Part shown: piece by piece, positions 6,232-14,403 of the stretch
Numbering within the stretch: the first letter of the stretch is position 1
Layout: the number at the start of each line of letters is the position of its first letter
DNA from: DATKMG01 sp041476565
Lineage (GTDB): Bacteria; Acidobacteriota; Terriglobia; Versatilivoradales; Versatilivoraceae
Direction: 5' to 3'
Length of the DNA stretch: 21,924 bases
NCBI GenBank assembly: GCA_041476565.1
Contig: JBGOTQ010000086.1
Span: 1-21,924 of the forward strand
Translations under genes and position numbers: made by a program
The notes under the pieces: generated by a model
Seen by the model: the letters and a program-made list of their open reading frames with translations, nothing else
Told to the model about the DNA's origin: nothing
Database searches by the model: none

Positions 6232-9054
6232 ATGAGGAAACTGGTTTTTGGGGTTATCCTGCATTGGTGTTTCCTAGCTTCCTGGTTACCGGCTCAGGAG
6301 CGTTTGGCGGTCACCGAAGTGAAGCTCGACAATGGTTTGAAGGTGCTCCTGCTCGAGGCCCCCCGAACTGGAGCAGTTTCCGTTGGGTGCTGGTACCGCG
6401 TCGGGTCAAAGGATGAACCCTTGGGCTCCACGGGAATCTCACACTGGGTTGAACACATGACATTCCAGGGCACCCAGAATTTCCCCGTGGGCCGTTTTCG
6501 AAGTGTCATCGAAGAAGCGGGCGGTATGCCGAGCGGTTACACCTTCCTGGACCAGACGGGTTACTTCGCAACGGTGGCCGCTACGACCCTGGAATCAATG
6601 CTGATATTGGAAGCCGGGAGGATGACCTCCTGTCTCATGGAGCCAGCCGCAGCCGAACGGGTGCGGGGGCGTCTGCTCCTTGAAATGCAACTCCAGTCCC
6701 GCAATCTCCGGGATTCACTGGATGTCGATGTGACTGCAGCTGCCCTCAAAATTCATCCGTACCGCTGGCCGACGATGGGCTGGTCCAGAGATCTAGAGAC
6801 CGTCACTCCTGCGCACCTCCAGGATTATTACCATCAATTCTATGCCCCCAATAATGCCGTTCTCGTGCTGGTTGGTGACTTTCAGGTCCAGGCCACTCTC
6901 GATCTGGTCAAAAAATATTTCGGGAATATCCCCCGTAAGCAGGATCCACCGCGGATTCTCAGTACTGAACCTGCTCAGGAGGGGGAGCGTCGAGTGAAAA
7001 TTGTTCGTGAAGGCGAGGGACTTTACCTGGAAATCGCTTATCACGCCCCGGATATTCTCAACGACGATTTTTATGCCCTTTTAGTGCTGGACGCCGCTTT
7101 GAATGGGGTCCAGGGTATGAATCTCTGGTCTGCACCTTCAGGGCGGGAGATCAGCAAATCGTCTCGTCTCTATAGAGCGCTGGTCGAAAAGAAATTTGCT
7201 ATCCGCGTGAACTCTACGCTCTTCCCGACCCAAGATCCTTATCTTTACAAACTCACCCTGAAGCTCCCGGACGTATTTCAGTTCCAGCCCGCAGAGGAAG
7301 CGGTCTACGACGAACTCGACAGAATCAAAAGCCAGGGACTGAAGGATTATGAACTTGCCAAGGCCCGAAACCAGTTAATCTCCCGTGCTTACCTCGATCA
7401 GGATTCCTTAAGCAAGCTCGGGCACCAGTTGGGGTTCTTTGAGGCCATCGCCAGCTACAGAGTACTGGGGAACCTCGAGGAGAAAGTAAACCGGATCACT
7501 AACGATGATCTGCGTCGTGTGGCCATTAAATACTTGGCTGAAAACTCCCGCACCGTGGGATGGTTCCTTTCCGTGAAGCGACCGGAGAAGATTGAGATCG
7601 AGAAATTGTCCTCCCGGATTGGTTCGGATCTGCCTGCCCCCATGTTAAGGCCGGCGTTCAATGATGGGCCTAGCTTTAACTCCCCCACCAGTAACGGGCT
7701 GCAGTCCATGGATCGGGAGACGGTGCGAGATGCGATTGTCTCAACGAACGAAAAGGCTTCGACCGGGGAAGCTCAAGGTATACCGCATCCGCAGATCTCG
7801 ATCCTGCCAAGCCGAAAGGTTCTTCCCAACGGTTTGGTTGTGGCAGTCGCAGAAAACCGCCTGAGCCCCACAATGACCATTGAAGCTTGCATCAAAGCCG
7901 GGTCCTTTCGCGATCGTGACGAGATTGCCGGCATTGCCTATTTTGTTGGGCTCATGTTGGAACGTGGCACAAAGAACAAGAACCTCCTCCAAATTGCAGA
8001 GGGATTTGACTACTTGGGGGCCGACTTAGCCATCGGTACAGATTACCTGACGACATCTTTGAGGGTGAGCGGGCTGGCCCGAGATGCTGCCACGTTGATT
8101 CAACAGTTGTCTGACCTGATCCAGGTTCCCGCATTTCCGACTGCTGAAGTGGAAAAGGTTCGGGCGGGAATCCTGGCAGAGTTGCGGGAGGAGGCAGAAG
8201 ACACACAGATCCTTGCGGAACAGACTCTGCGTAGTAGGATTTACTCGCCTCAGCACCCTTTTAACCGTAGTGTCAAGGGAACGATCAGAACTGCGCAATC
8301 CCTCAAAGCATCAGATCTCATAGCCTTCCACAAGCGATACTATCGACCTGACTCTGTCGTGATCACTATCGCTGGCGCGGCCAATCCCAATTCAGTCACA
8401 CAGATGGTCGAAGACCAATTTGGCAAATGGACGGTTCCAGGCCTTCGTGAGGCCTTCTCCATTCCACCGGCATCCTCCGGCCTGGGAAAGGGGCAATATG
8501 TGATCACTAGAAATCTGGGACCTTACTGCGATATTGCCTTGGGGTTCCCTGGAATCTCCCGAACGAACGCGGACTATTTCACGATGTTGCTGATCGACCA
8601 GATCCTGGGGGAAGCCCAATCACAGGGAAAGCTGGGCCTCAAGTTAGTCGAGCGCGACGGGGTTGCCGATCAAGTGTATGCTGCTATGGATGCCAGCATC
8701 AGTGAAGGTCCCTGGTGCATTCACATCAAGACCGTCGCCGAGCACGTTGATCGGGCCTTGGAAGAGGTTCGTGAAGAAATTCATAAAATCCAAAGTGAGG
8801 GAGTCAGTGACGAAGAATTGGTTTTTGCCAAGGGGCGGTTGATTAACCTCTTGCCGACTCAGCTCGAGAGCAATCAGGGGATTGCTTCGCAGTTGATGGA
8901 AATGCAGCTATTTGAGCTGGGCGAGAATTACCTGAATTGGTATGCCGGGATGGTTGAGAGCGTGACCATGGAGAGGATCAAAGCCTGTCTAAAGACCAGA
9001 CTGCCTATAGAACAGGCCTCCATTGTCATAGTGGGGCAATATCCTCCCAAGTGA
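6232..9054 (+). CDS. Secreted two-domain M16 (pitrilysin-family) zinc metallopeptidase
   Basis: A 940-residue exported protein of two fused M16 halves. Residues 1-22 are a signal peptide (cleavage near Ala21). The first half has the inverted zinc motif HWVEH at 71-75, with Glu74 catalytic and Glu151 the expected third zinc ligand about 75 residues on; R/Y-rich LysR/insulinase-like segments follow. The second half (from about residue 510) repeats the fold, but the zinc motif is replaced by YFVGL at 570-574, so it is a non-catalytic partner. This active-plus-inactive arrangement is common in bacterial periplasmic M16 proteins. It begins 20 bases after the mltG stop, with GAGGGGAG upstream. It probably degrades peptides or misfolded proteins in the periplasm. 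The substrate is unknown. Confidence 0.9.
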   Translation: MRKLVFGVILHWCFLASWLPAQERLAVTEVKLDNGLKVLLLEAPRTGAVSVGCWYRVGSKDEPLGSTGISHWVEHMTFQGTQNFPVGRFRSVIEEAGGMPSGYTFLDQTGYFATVAATTLESMLILEAGRMTSCLMEPAAAERVRGRLLLEMQLQSRNLRDSLDVDVTAAALKIHPYRWPTMGWSRDLETVTPAHLQDYYHQFYAPNNAVLVLVGDFQVQATLDLVKKYFGNIPRKQDPPRILSTEPAQEGERRVKIVREGEGLYLEIAYHAPDILNDDFYALLVLDAALNGVQGMNLWSAPSGREISKSSRLYRALVEKKFAIRVNSTLFPTQDPYLYKLTLKLPDVFQFQPAEEAVYDELDRIKSQGLKDYELAKARNQLISRAYLDQDSLSKLGHQLGFFEAIASYRVLGNLEEKVNRITNDDLRRVAIKYLAENSRTVGWFLSVKRPEKIEIEKLSSRIGSDLPAPMLRPAFNDGPSFNSPTSNGLQSMDRETVRDAIVSTNEKASTGEAQGIPHPQISILPSRKVLPNGLVVAVAENRLSPTMTIEACIKAGSFRDRDEIAGIAYFVGLMLERGTKNKNLLQIAEGFDYLGADLAIGTDYLTTSLRVSGLARDAATLIQQLSDLIQVPAFPTAEVEKVRAGILAELREEAEDTQILAEQTLRSRIYSPQHPFNRSVKGTIRTAQSLKASDLIAFHKRYYRPDSVVITIAGAANPNSVTQMVEDQFGKWTVPGLREAFSIPPASSGLGKGQYVITRNLGPYCDIALGFPGISRTNADYFTMLLIDQILGEAQSQGKLGLKLVERDGVADQVYAAMDASISEGPWCIHIKTVAEHVDRALEEVREEIHKIQSEGVSDEELVFAKGRLINLLPTQLESNQGIASQLMEMQLFELGENYLNWYAGMVESVTMERIKACLKTRLPIEQASIVIVGQYPPK

Positions 9055-9195
9055 GCGATCTCAAGATACTGCAGCGAACGGAATCGGAGTGGGGAATACT
9101 GCCGTCCGGTTGACATTCTGCCCGGTGGTCGCTTGCCATCGCCCGCAATGAAGTAAGTCAACTTGTAGAACGCTTTGTTTCAAATAAAAAAAACC

Positions 9196-9927
9196 ATGAA
9201 ACTCCGCAAAATCAAATATCGAGGAGTGTTTGTCACGGGAACCGACACCAGCGTCGGGAAAACCATGGTGGCCGCTGGGTTGGTCGGCCTTTTGAAGGAG
9301 GAAGGGGTTGATGTTGGGGTTATGAAACCGGTGGCCAGCGGCGCTATCGAGTGTGATTCTGGCAAGCTGATCTCCCAGGATGTCGAAATGCTGGTCAAAT
9401 TTTCAGGGGCAGAAGATCCTTGGGAGATCATCAATCCGTATTGCCTGGTAACCCCGGTCACGCCTGCCTTGGCCGCGAAGATTGAAGGGATCAGCCTTGA
9501 TTTCGATCGAATTAAGCAGTGTTTTGAGGCTCTATCAGTCAAACACGAATTCATTGTCGTCGAGGGGGCAGGAGGGGTCATGTCCCCCTTGTCTGACGAC
9601 CTGGTAATGGCCGACCTCATCCACTTGCTGGACCTGCCGGCAATTATCGTCTCCCGCCCGGATCTGGGGACCATCAACCATACCCTCCTCACCATTGAGT
9701 GTCTCAGGAATCGGCAAATTGAACCATTGGGGTTCTTCCTTAATCGCTTTCCTGATTCCCCTAATCTGGCTGAAAGCACCAATGCCGAAATCGTCAGCAC
9801 TGTCAGCGGTGTTCCTCACTTGGGTTCGATCCAGGAACTTGGGGATTTCTTCAGTCAACGACAGGTCATTGAAGCTTTTGCCAGGTCAATTGCAAAGGAA
9901 AGACTCCTGAAAGTACTGTGTGATTAG
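9196..9927 (+). CDS. bioD: ATP-dependent dethiobiotin synthetase BioD
   Basis: A 243-residue cytoplasmic enzyme that closes the ureido ring of dethiobiotin from 7,8-diaminononanoate, CO2 and ATP, the penultimate step of biotin synthesis. Visible motifs are the P-loop GTDTSVGKT (15-23), MKPVASGA (43-50) with the substrate-contacting Lys/Pro/Ser, VEGAGG (122-127) and the RPDLGTINHTLLT block (154-166). I chose ATG 9196 because the glycine-rich loop then begins at a normal distance; an in-frame TTG at 9175 would add seven residues. Neither start has a clear ribosome site. No other biotin gene is in the window, so it is a detached pathway gene. A TTGACA at 9110-9115 could be a -35, but the -10 is poor. 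Confidence 0.9.
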   Translation: MKLRKIKYRGVFVTGTDTSVGKTMVAAGLVGLLKEEGVDVGVMKPVASGAIECDSGKLISQDVEMLVKFSGAEDPWEIINPYCLVTPVTPALAAKIEGISLDFDRIKQCFEALSVKHEFIVVEGAGGVMSPLSDDLVMADLIHLLDLPAIIVSRPDLGTINHTLLTIECLRNRQIEPLGFFLNRFPDSPNLAESTNAEIVSTVSGVPHLGSIQELGDFFSQRQVIEAFARSIAKERLLKVLCD

Positions 9928-9945
9928 GAGAGGCCTCTGCGCTGG

Positions 9946-9963
9946 GGGGATGTTCAAATCCCC
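9946..9963 (+). terminator. Short hairpin after bioD, possible terminator
   Basis: GGGGA (9946-9950) and TCCCC (9959-9963) can form a 5-bp stem with an 8-base loop, starting about 20 bases after the bioD stop. There is no T-tract, so termination is uncertain. Confidence 0.22.
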
Positions 9964-9996
9964 GGTTCGGTCTTTCGACTCAATCCCTGATTGTCT

Positions 9997-11040
9997 ATGC
10001 CTTTACCTTCTCGGACCATGAAGAGACTTCGCTGTGTTCTAGCTCTACTCCCCTTATCCTTTGGCGTGGGTTTATTCATTGGCCTCATCCACAAGATAGG
10101 ACCCGTCTTGGTTTTTGCCGAGGTCAGGCAGATCGGCTGGGGCGTCGCCTTGCTTGTGTTGACTTGCGGTGCCAGGTACTTCATCCGAACGTTGGTGTGG
10201 TTTTTCTCGATAGAGCCACAGTTCAGGAGGTTGAGTCTTTTCGAGCTGTTCAATATTCGCCTGGCTGGTGAGACTTTTGGCGAATTGATGATTGCCGGCT
10301 TGATTGTGGGCGAGTCAACCAAGGCAATCGCGGCCTCATTTCGGTTGCCTGGCCTCAGTGCCTATTCTTCCATATTCATTGAGAACCTCTTGTTCGGGCT
10401 GTCCGTCGTAGTGTTCCTCGCCATGGGGGCCCTGCTCCTGTGCTTTGCCGCTTTCTTTCCGGCCCAAATCTTGTACTTCAATCTGATTGTGGCCTCGCTG
10501 CTCCTGATCTGCGGATTAGGCTTATTCCTCTTGCTTCACCGGGGATGGCAGGTGCTCAGCCCGCTTCTCAATTATTTGGAGAAAAGACAATTTAGGTGGG
10601 GATCATTAGGGCGGCAGGCTCCACAAATCCGCAACTTTGAGGAAGCGGTGTACGGATTTTACGGGAAGCATCGAAGGCTTTTCTTCGTCCTATTGGGGTT
10701 GGAGTTTTCTACGCACTGGATCGGGGTTTTTGAGGCATGGTGGATGCTTTATTGGCTTCAGGGGAAAGGGGGGTGGCAAGCAGCATTTCTTGTTGAGTCA
10801 GTCAGCCGTGTCATCAATTCTTGTTTTTCAATTATTCCTTTACGAATAGGGGTAGACGAGGGCGCGATGGCGCTACTTCTGAGGTCCATCGGCTACCCAG
10901 GTTCTGTAGGGATCTCACTGGCTATCATCCGCAAGGTCCGGCTGCTATTCTGGATGGTGCCGGGTCTATTCTTGATTGGGAAGTACTCTCTCATGCCAAG
11001 AGGTCAGAGATCTGTCACTGGGGCTTCCAGACAGCCGTAA
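9997..11040 (+). CDS. Multi-pass flippase-like membrane protein (LPG_synthase_TM / UPF0104 fold)
   Basis: A roughly 347-residue inner-membrane protein with about eight hydrophobic helices. It contains the family pattern LAGETFGELMIAGLIVGESTKA near residues 88-109 and RIGVDEGAMALLLRSIG in the C-terminal third, which are typical of the transmembrane 'flippase-like' domain also found in the N-terminus of MprF. It lacks the soluble aminoacyl-transfer domain of MprF, so it is not a lysyl-phosphatidylglycerol synthase despite the usual annotation. Relatives are suspected of moving lipids or lipid-linked sugars. The start is uncertain: TTG 9991, ATG 9997 and ATG 10018 are all in frame and none has a good ribosome site. 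Its last 26 bases overlap the end of the convergent GH2 gene. Confidence 0.8.
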   Translation: MPLPSRTMKRLRCVLALLPLSFGVGLFIGLIHKIGPVLVFAEVRQIGWGVALLVLTCGARYFIRTLVWFFSIEPQFRRLSLFELFNIRLAGETFGELMIAGLIVGESTKAIAASFRLPGLSAYSSIFIENLLFGLSVVVFLAMGALLLCFAAFFPAQILYFNLIVASLLLICGLGLFLLLHRGWQVLSPLLNYLEKRQFRWGSLGRQAPQIRNFEEAVYGFYGKHRRLFFVLLGLEFSTHWIGVFEAWWMLYWLQGKGGWQAAFLVESVSRVINSCFSIIPLRIGVDEGAMALLLRSIGYPGSVGISLAIIRKVRLLFWMVPGLFLIGKYSLMPRGQRSVTGASRQP

Positions 11041-13138
11041 CGGCTGAATGCCCGGTCGGCTGCAAGAGGTCCACGCGGATCGAGCGAGGGTTCTTTTCCT
11101 TGAAATGCAGGGCAAGAGTCGTTTGTGTTCCCGGAAACAGAGTTGGACATCCCAATTCGTTTTGCTCCATCGGCAGGTCCTCGTACCCGTGCACGATCCA
11201 CCTGAGACGATAGCCATCGAGGCTAAAAGCAGGCAATCTGTTGCGCGTGGCAATGTGAACCTTGAATTGATTTCCGCCCGACTCAATTTTCAGGCTTTCT
11301 ATCGGGCTGGCTTCATGGCGGAGTACTTCAAAGGAGGGCTTGTGGTTTCCATAGAGGTCGACTACCCCATGGACGCGCTGCTTGAGCGCGCCGATTCCCT
11401 TATCACCAACGTGAGTTCGGTAATCGTTGTAGCAGAAGAATATTGCCCCGCCAACAAAATCAAATTCTCGAAAGACACTATTATGTGCGCGTAGAATCCG
11501 GATTCGATGCTCATCTCCAGGCGCCCTTTCCGGTGCACATTCGCAGTAACCATATTCTGAGATCACAACCATTTTGTCTGGGAAGGCCTGGTGAATGGCC
11601 TCCAGATTCTTTCGCACGCTCTCAGTTGAGCCTCCGTACCAGCTTTCGTAGTATTCATTCCATTCGATAAAATCCATCAAACCCGCCACATCCTTGTCGG
11701 GGTTGCTTTGAAGAGTGTTGGAGGCATAAGACCGCAGGCGACTAGGATTGAGTCTTCTGGCTTCTTCATACAAACGCTTGGCAAACTGATACGCTGGAGG
11801 GTTCTGCCCATTAATTTCATTGCACAAGCCCCAGGCAAAAATGCTGGGATGATTCCGGTACCGCTGAATCATCTCTCGGAGTTGTTCTAACCCGTTCTCC
11901 ATGATTACGAGATCCGGCTCGCCTCCCATCGCTTTGAAGGTGTCGGCTCCCCAGCAGGGGACTTCCTCCTGGATCAGAATGCCGTGGCGGTCACAATAAT
12001 CCAAAACACGGTGGTCCTGCTGCCAATGAACGCGAGTCAAGACGCAGTTTAGCTCTTTCATGTCGTTATGATCATGAACGATCCAGGATTCCGGTTCTGC
12101 CATTCCATAGTCCGGGTGGCTTCCGGCCATGCGTTCTACACCCATCAGCCAGATTTGTTCTCCATTGAGGTAGAAAGCGCCCGCGTGGACTTCGATTTTC
12201 CGCACCCCGAAGGTTGTTGTCAGGGAATGAAGGCTTGCTTCCAGTTGAAGAAGCTCGGCTTCAAGCCGGTACATGTGGGGGTGGTCGAAATGCCAGAGGC
12301 GAGGATTGGAGAGATGTCCACGGGAGAGTAAGATCTCTTGCGTTGAACCCGCAGCCAGAGAATAGGCGGAAGACTGACTCCGTGTTACTATGGCCTCTGA
12401 CTCTTCTTCCACGACCTGGTAAGCAACCCGAACCGAGACTGGCTTGTTCGTGGAATTCCGGGCAATGACGGTAACATGCAATGCCGCGGTTTGTGTGGTT
12501 AGGTCCGGTTCCGCATCGACGTCAATCCTCTCGATATAAACTTGGGGCGTCACCAGAATATTGACCGGTCGGTAAATCCCGCCATCCATCGTCCAGTCAA
12601 AAGAACTCCCTCGCGGCAGCATGCTCTCATCGAATGAGTTATTAACTTTGACAACAAGAGCGTTAGCCTGGTCAACAATCAGAGTCTGCGTGAGGTCTAT
12701 GGTGAATCCGGTATAACCCTTTCGGAGGTGCTGTCCAACCAGTTTGCCATTCAACCAGACAGAGGCGCTGTGGTAGACCGCTTCAAATTCCAAGCGGACG
12801 ACTCGTTGGGCCCAGTTCTTGGATGCTTCAAAAATCTTGCGGTACCAGGCATTCCCTTGATAAGAAATGGATGCCGAATCGGTCTGCCAGGTGTGCGGGA
12901 TCTTCACAGCCTGCCAACCCTCCGTTCCGCCTCCGCCGCTCTGCCAACCCTCCTTCTCTCCCTGATTCTGGGGATCCAATCTGAATTCCCACGGTCCATC
13001 AAGCGGGCTACTGAATAGCCCGGTCTCCCTTGGAACTGACTCAACCCCGGGCTGGAATGGGCCAACGCTGGTCGAAGCTGCTAGGCTTGCTGTTCCTACT
13101 CTCTGGATGAACTGCCTGCGGGATAAATTGTTGATCAT
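11015..13138 (-). CDS. Glycoside hydrolase family 2 enzyme (beta-galactosidase/glucuronidase type), Tat-exported
   Basis: A 707-residue secreted GH2 enzyme. The N-terminus has SRRQFIQ (6-12) followed by a short Ala/Ser-rich hydrophobic stretch, the pattern of a twin-arginine signal. Domains in order are a jelly-roll sugar-binding domain (about 45-200, with WYRK, NGKLVGQHLRKGYTGF and DGGIYRPV), an immunoglobulin-like domain (about 205-310), the TIM barrel (about 312-600) and a C-terminal tail. Catalytic residues are Glu441 (general acid, in GLCNE) and Glu528 (nucleophile, in VISEYG). The NxKG motif that marks true beta-glucuronidases is not evident; the sequence near residue 598 reads GNHKPS, so the sugar specificity is open. 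The ATG overlaps the stop of the UroD-family gene by one base (TAATG), so the two are translationally coupled. Confidence 0.9.
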   Translation of the reverse strand: MINNLSRRQFIQRVGTASLAASTSVGPFQPGVESVPRETGLFSSPLDGPWEFRLDPQNQGEKEGWQSGGGGTEGWQAVKIPHTWQTDSASISYQGNAWYRKIFEASKNWAQRVVRLEFEAVYHSASVWLNGKLVGQHLRKGYTGFTIDLTQTLIVDQANALVVKVNNSFDESMLPRGSSFDWTMDGGIYRPVNILVTPQVYIERIDVDAEPDLTTQTAALHVTVIARNSTNKPVSVRVAYQVVEEESEAIVTRSQSSAYSLAAGSTQEILLSRGHLSNPRLWHFDHPHMYRLEAELLQLEASLHSLTTTFGVRKIEVHAGAFYLNGEQIWLMGVERMAGSHPDYGMAEPESWIVHDHNDMKELNCVLTRVHWQQDHRVLDYCDRHGILIQEEVPCWGADTFKAMGGEPDLVIMENGLEQLREMIQRYRNHPSIFAWGLCNEINGQNPPAYQFAKRLYEEARRLNPSRLRSYASNTLQSNPDKDVAGLMDFIEWNEYYESWYGGSTESVRKNLEAIHQAFPDKMVVISEYGYCECAPERAPGDEHRIRILRAHNSVFREFDFVGGAIFFCYNDYRTHVGDKGIGALKQRVHGVVDLYGNHKPSFEVLRHEASPIESLKIESGGNQFKVHIATRNRLPAFSLDGYRLRWIVHGYEDLPMEQNELGCPTLFPGTQTTLALHFKEKNPRSIRVDLLQPTGHSAVTAVWKPQ

Positions 13139-14244
13139 TAAACGGAGCTGTAAGGCGTTTGGATTATAGTCTGGATCATTGACCAGAAATTCTCGAGCGG
13201 GGTGTCAAGCTGCACATGATGTGTGGGCCCTAAAATCAAACCACCCTTTTTACCCAGGGTTCGGAGTCGGAAGAGTACCTCAGCTCGCACATCGGTCGGC
13301 GAGCCAAAAGGCAGAGTCTCTTGTTCGTCGATTGAGCCCCAGAAACAAAGCCTATCTCCGTAAAGCTTCTTTAATCGCACTGGATCCATGCATTTCGGTT
13401 GGACAGGGTTCAGCACATCCACGCCGATTTCGATCAGGTCGGGAATGATGGGGTAGATCACCCCGTCAGAGTGATAGGCGACCTTCAAGGCCGGTTTCAT
13501 CGACCTCAGAGCCGCAATGAAGCCCGCCATTCTTGGCTTCATAAAGCAACGCCAAGTCTGAGGCGAGATCATCATCGCATTCTGGGCGCCCACATCATCG
13601 CCAATCCAGATCATGTCGACGCCCAGCTCCACCAGCTTCCTGGCTGCAGTCAAGTGGTACCGGTAGGGGATTTCCAGAATACGGTCAGCCAGATTCGGGT
13701 TAATGGCGAAGTCCATCAGGAGTTGTTCCAATCCTCGCAAAGCCCAGGCTGTCTCGAATACGGTTGTCACGGTGACCCCGACAATCCAATATTCGTTGCC
13801 AAGCTCCCGGATCAGCCACTGGGCGTCCTCGTAAAGACCAGGACGATTGGCATCGGGGGGGACGTAATTCTCAATGGCCCCGTCCTCAGCCAGTGGATGC
13901 CCAATCATCTCCGTGTAATAACCCCTGCCATATCGGGTTTGATACGGGGAATTCTTCCATTGGACTCCCCACTCGTCTGTATAAATGTCGCCGCCGTGCG
14001 AGTATTCTTCATTTGCGTAAAAGGAGTTTGCCCATCCGACTGAGGTTAACAGGAGATCCTGGTCCAGCTCCCGTTCCAGGGTGTAGGTGTTGCCTCCTCC
14101 ATGTGGATTGTGCTGAACTGCCTCTGACTGGCCGAGGTGGCTCTTCAGTCGGGCGGCGAATTCCGGGGTAAAACTAACCTGCATTGGGCAGCGGTCAGGG
14201 ACTTGGTGGTTCAGGGCTGTCCAAACGCGTTCCCGGTGATCCAT
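13138..14244 (-). CDS. Uroporphyrinogen-decarboxylase-superfamily protein (MtaA/CmuA-like branch), function unknown
   Basis: A 368-residue TIM-barrel protein. I start it at ATG 14244 because GGAGAGG precedes it at good spacing and MDHRERVWTALNHQVPDR is the usual N-terminus of this group; the frame stays open upstream to 14691, but that part has no family resemblance. It lacks the heme-pathway context and arginine-rich N-terminus of true HemE. Possible metal ligands of the corrinoid-methyltransferase branch are visible: His258 (YHSDG), Cys285 (QPKCMD) and His342/343 (THHVQ). Such proteins are frequent in sugar-degradation clusters of Acidobacteriota, Planctomycetota and Verrucomicrobiota, where their reaction is unproven; methyl transfer or decarboxylation are possibilities. 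It is first in an operon with the GH2 gene and divergent from the aldolase/BMC operon. Confidence 0.82.
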   Translation of the reverse strand: MDHRERVWTALNHQVPDRCPMQVSFTPEFAARLKSHLGQSEAVQHNPHGGGNTYTLERELDQDLLLTSVGWANSFYANEEYSHGGDIYTDEWGVQWKNSPYQTRYGRGYYTEMIGHPLAEDGAIENYVPPDANRPGLYEDAQWLIRELGNEYWIVGVTVTTVFETAWALRGLEQLLMDFAINPNLADRILEIPYRYHLTAARKLVELGVDMIWIGDDVGAQNAMMISPQTWRCFMKPRMAGFIAALRSMKPALKVAYHSDGVIYPIIPDLIEIGVDVLNPVQPKCMDPVRLKKLYGDRLCFWGSIDEQETLPFGSPTDVRAEVLFRLRTLGKKGGLILGPTHHVQLDTPLENFWSMIQTIIQTPYSSV

Positions 14245-14274
14245 GGCGGCCTCTCCACACGAATTGCCAATGGC

Positions 14275-14303
14275 ATTATACCTCTGATGACAGTAATTCG
14301 TGG
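14275..14303 (-). promoter_or_regulatory. Promoter candidate of the UroD-GH2 operon
   Basis: A perfect minus-strand -10, TATAAT, occupies 14280 down to 14275, about 30 bases upstream of the UroD-family ATG. The hexamer 17 bases further (CCACGA) is a poor -35, so an activator or alternative factor may be needed. The 159-base divergent gap also holds a weaker plus-strand candidate for the aldolase operon, TTGATT (14307-14312), 17 bases, TTGTAT (14330-14335), so the two promoters would nearly touch. Confidence 0.42.
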
Positions 14304-14403
14304 GAGTTGATTTGACTGGATGATGCCAGTTGTATTGCGGGGCGCGCATGGTGTAAAGTTTAGCCCGGTGAAGTTGCGGCCCCGGGAGCGCGGTTCCAAC
14401 AAA

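Noticed and set aside
9180..9800. 206-codon minus-strand reading frame opposite bioD
   Set aside because: Serine/arginine/threonine-rich composition typical of an antisense shadow; bioD is unequivocal.
9946..9963. tRNA T-arm-like stem (GGGGA, TTCAAA, TCCCC)
   Set aside because: The loop has 8 bases, and no acceptor, D or anticodon arms can be placed around it.
9997..11040. Calling the flippase-like protein a lysyl-phosphatidylglycerol synthase (mprF)
   Set aside because: Only the membrane domain is present; the aminoacyl-transfer domain is missing.
13399..14043. 214-codon plus-strand reading frame opposite the UroD-family gene
   Set aside because: No recognisable motifs and biased shadow composition; the opposite strand encodes a clear family with a good ribosome site.
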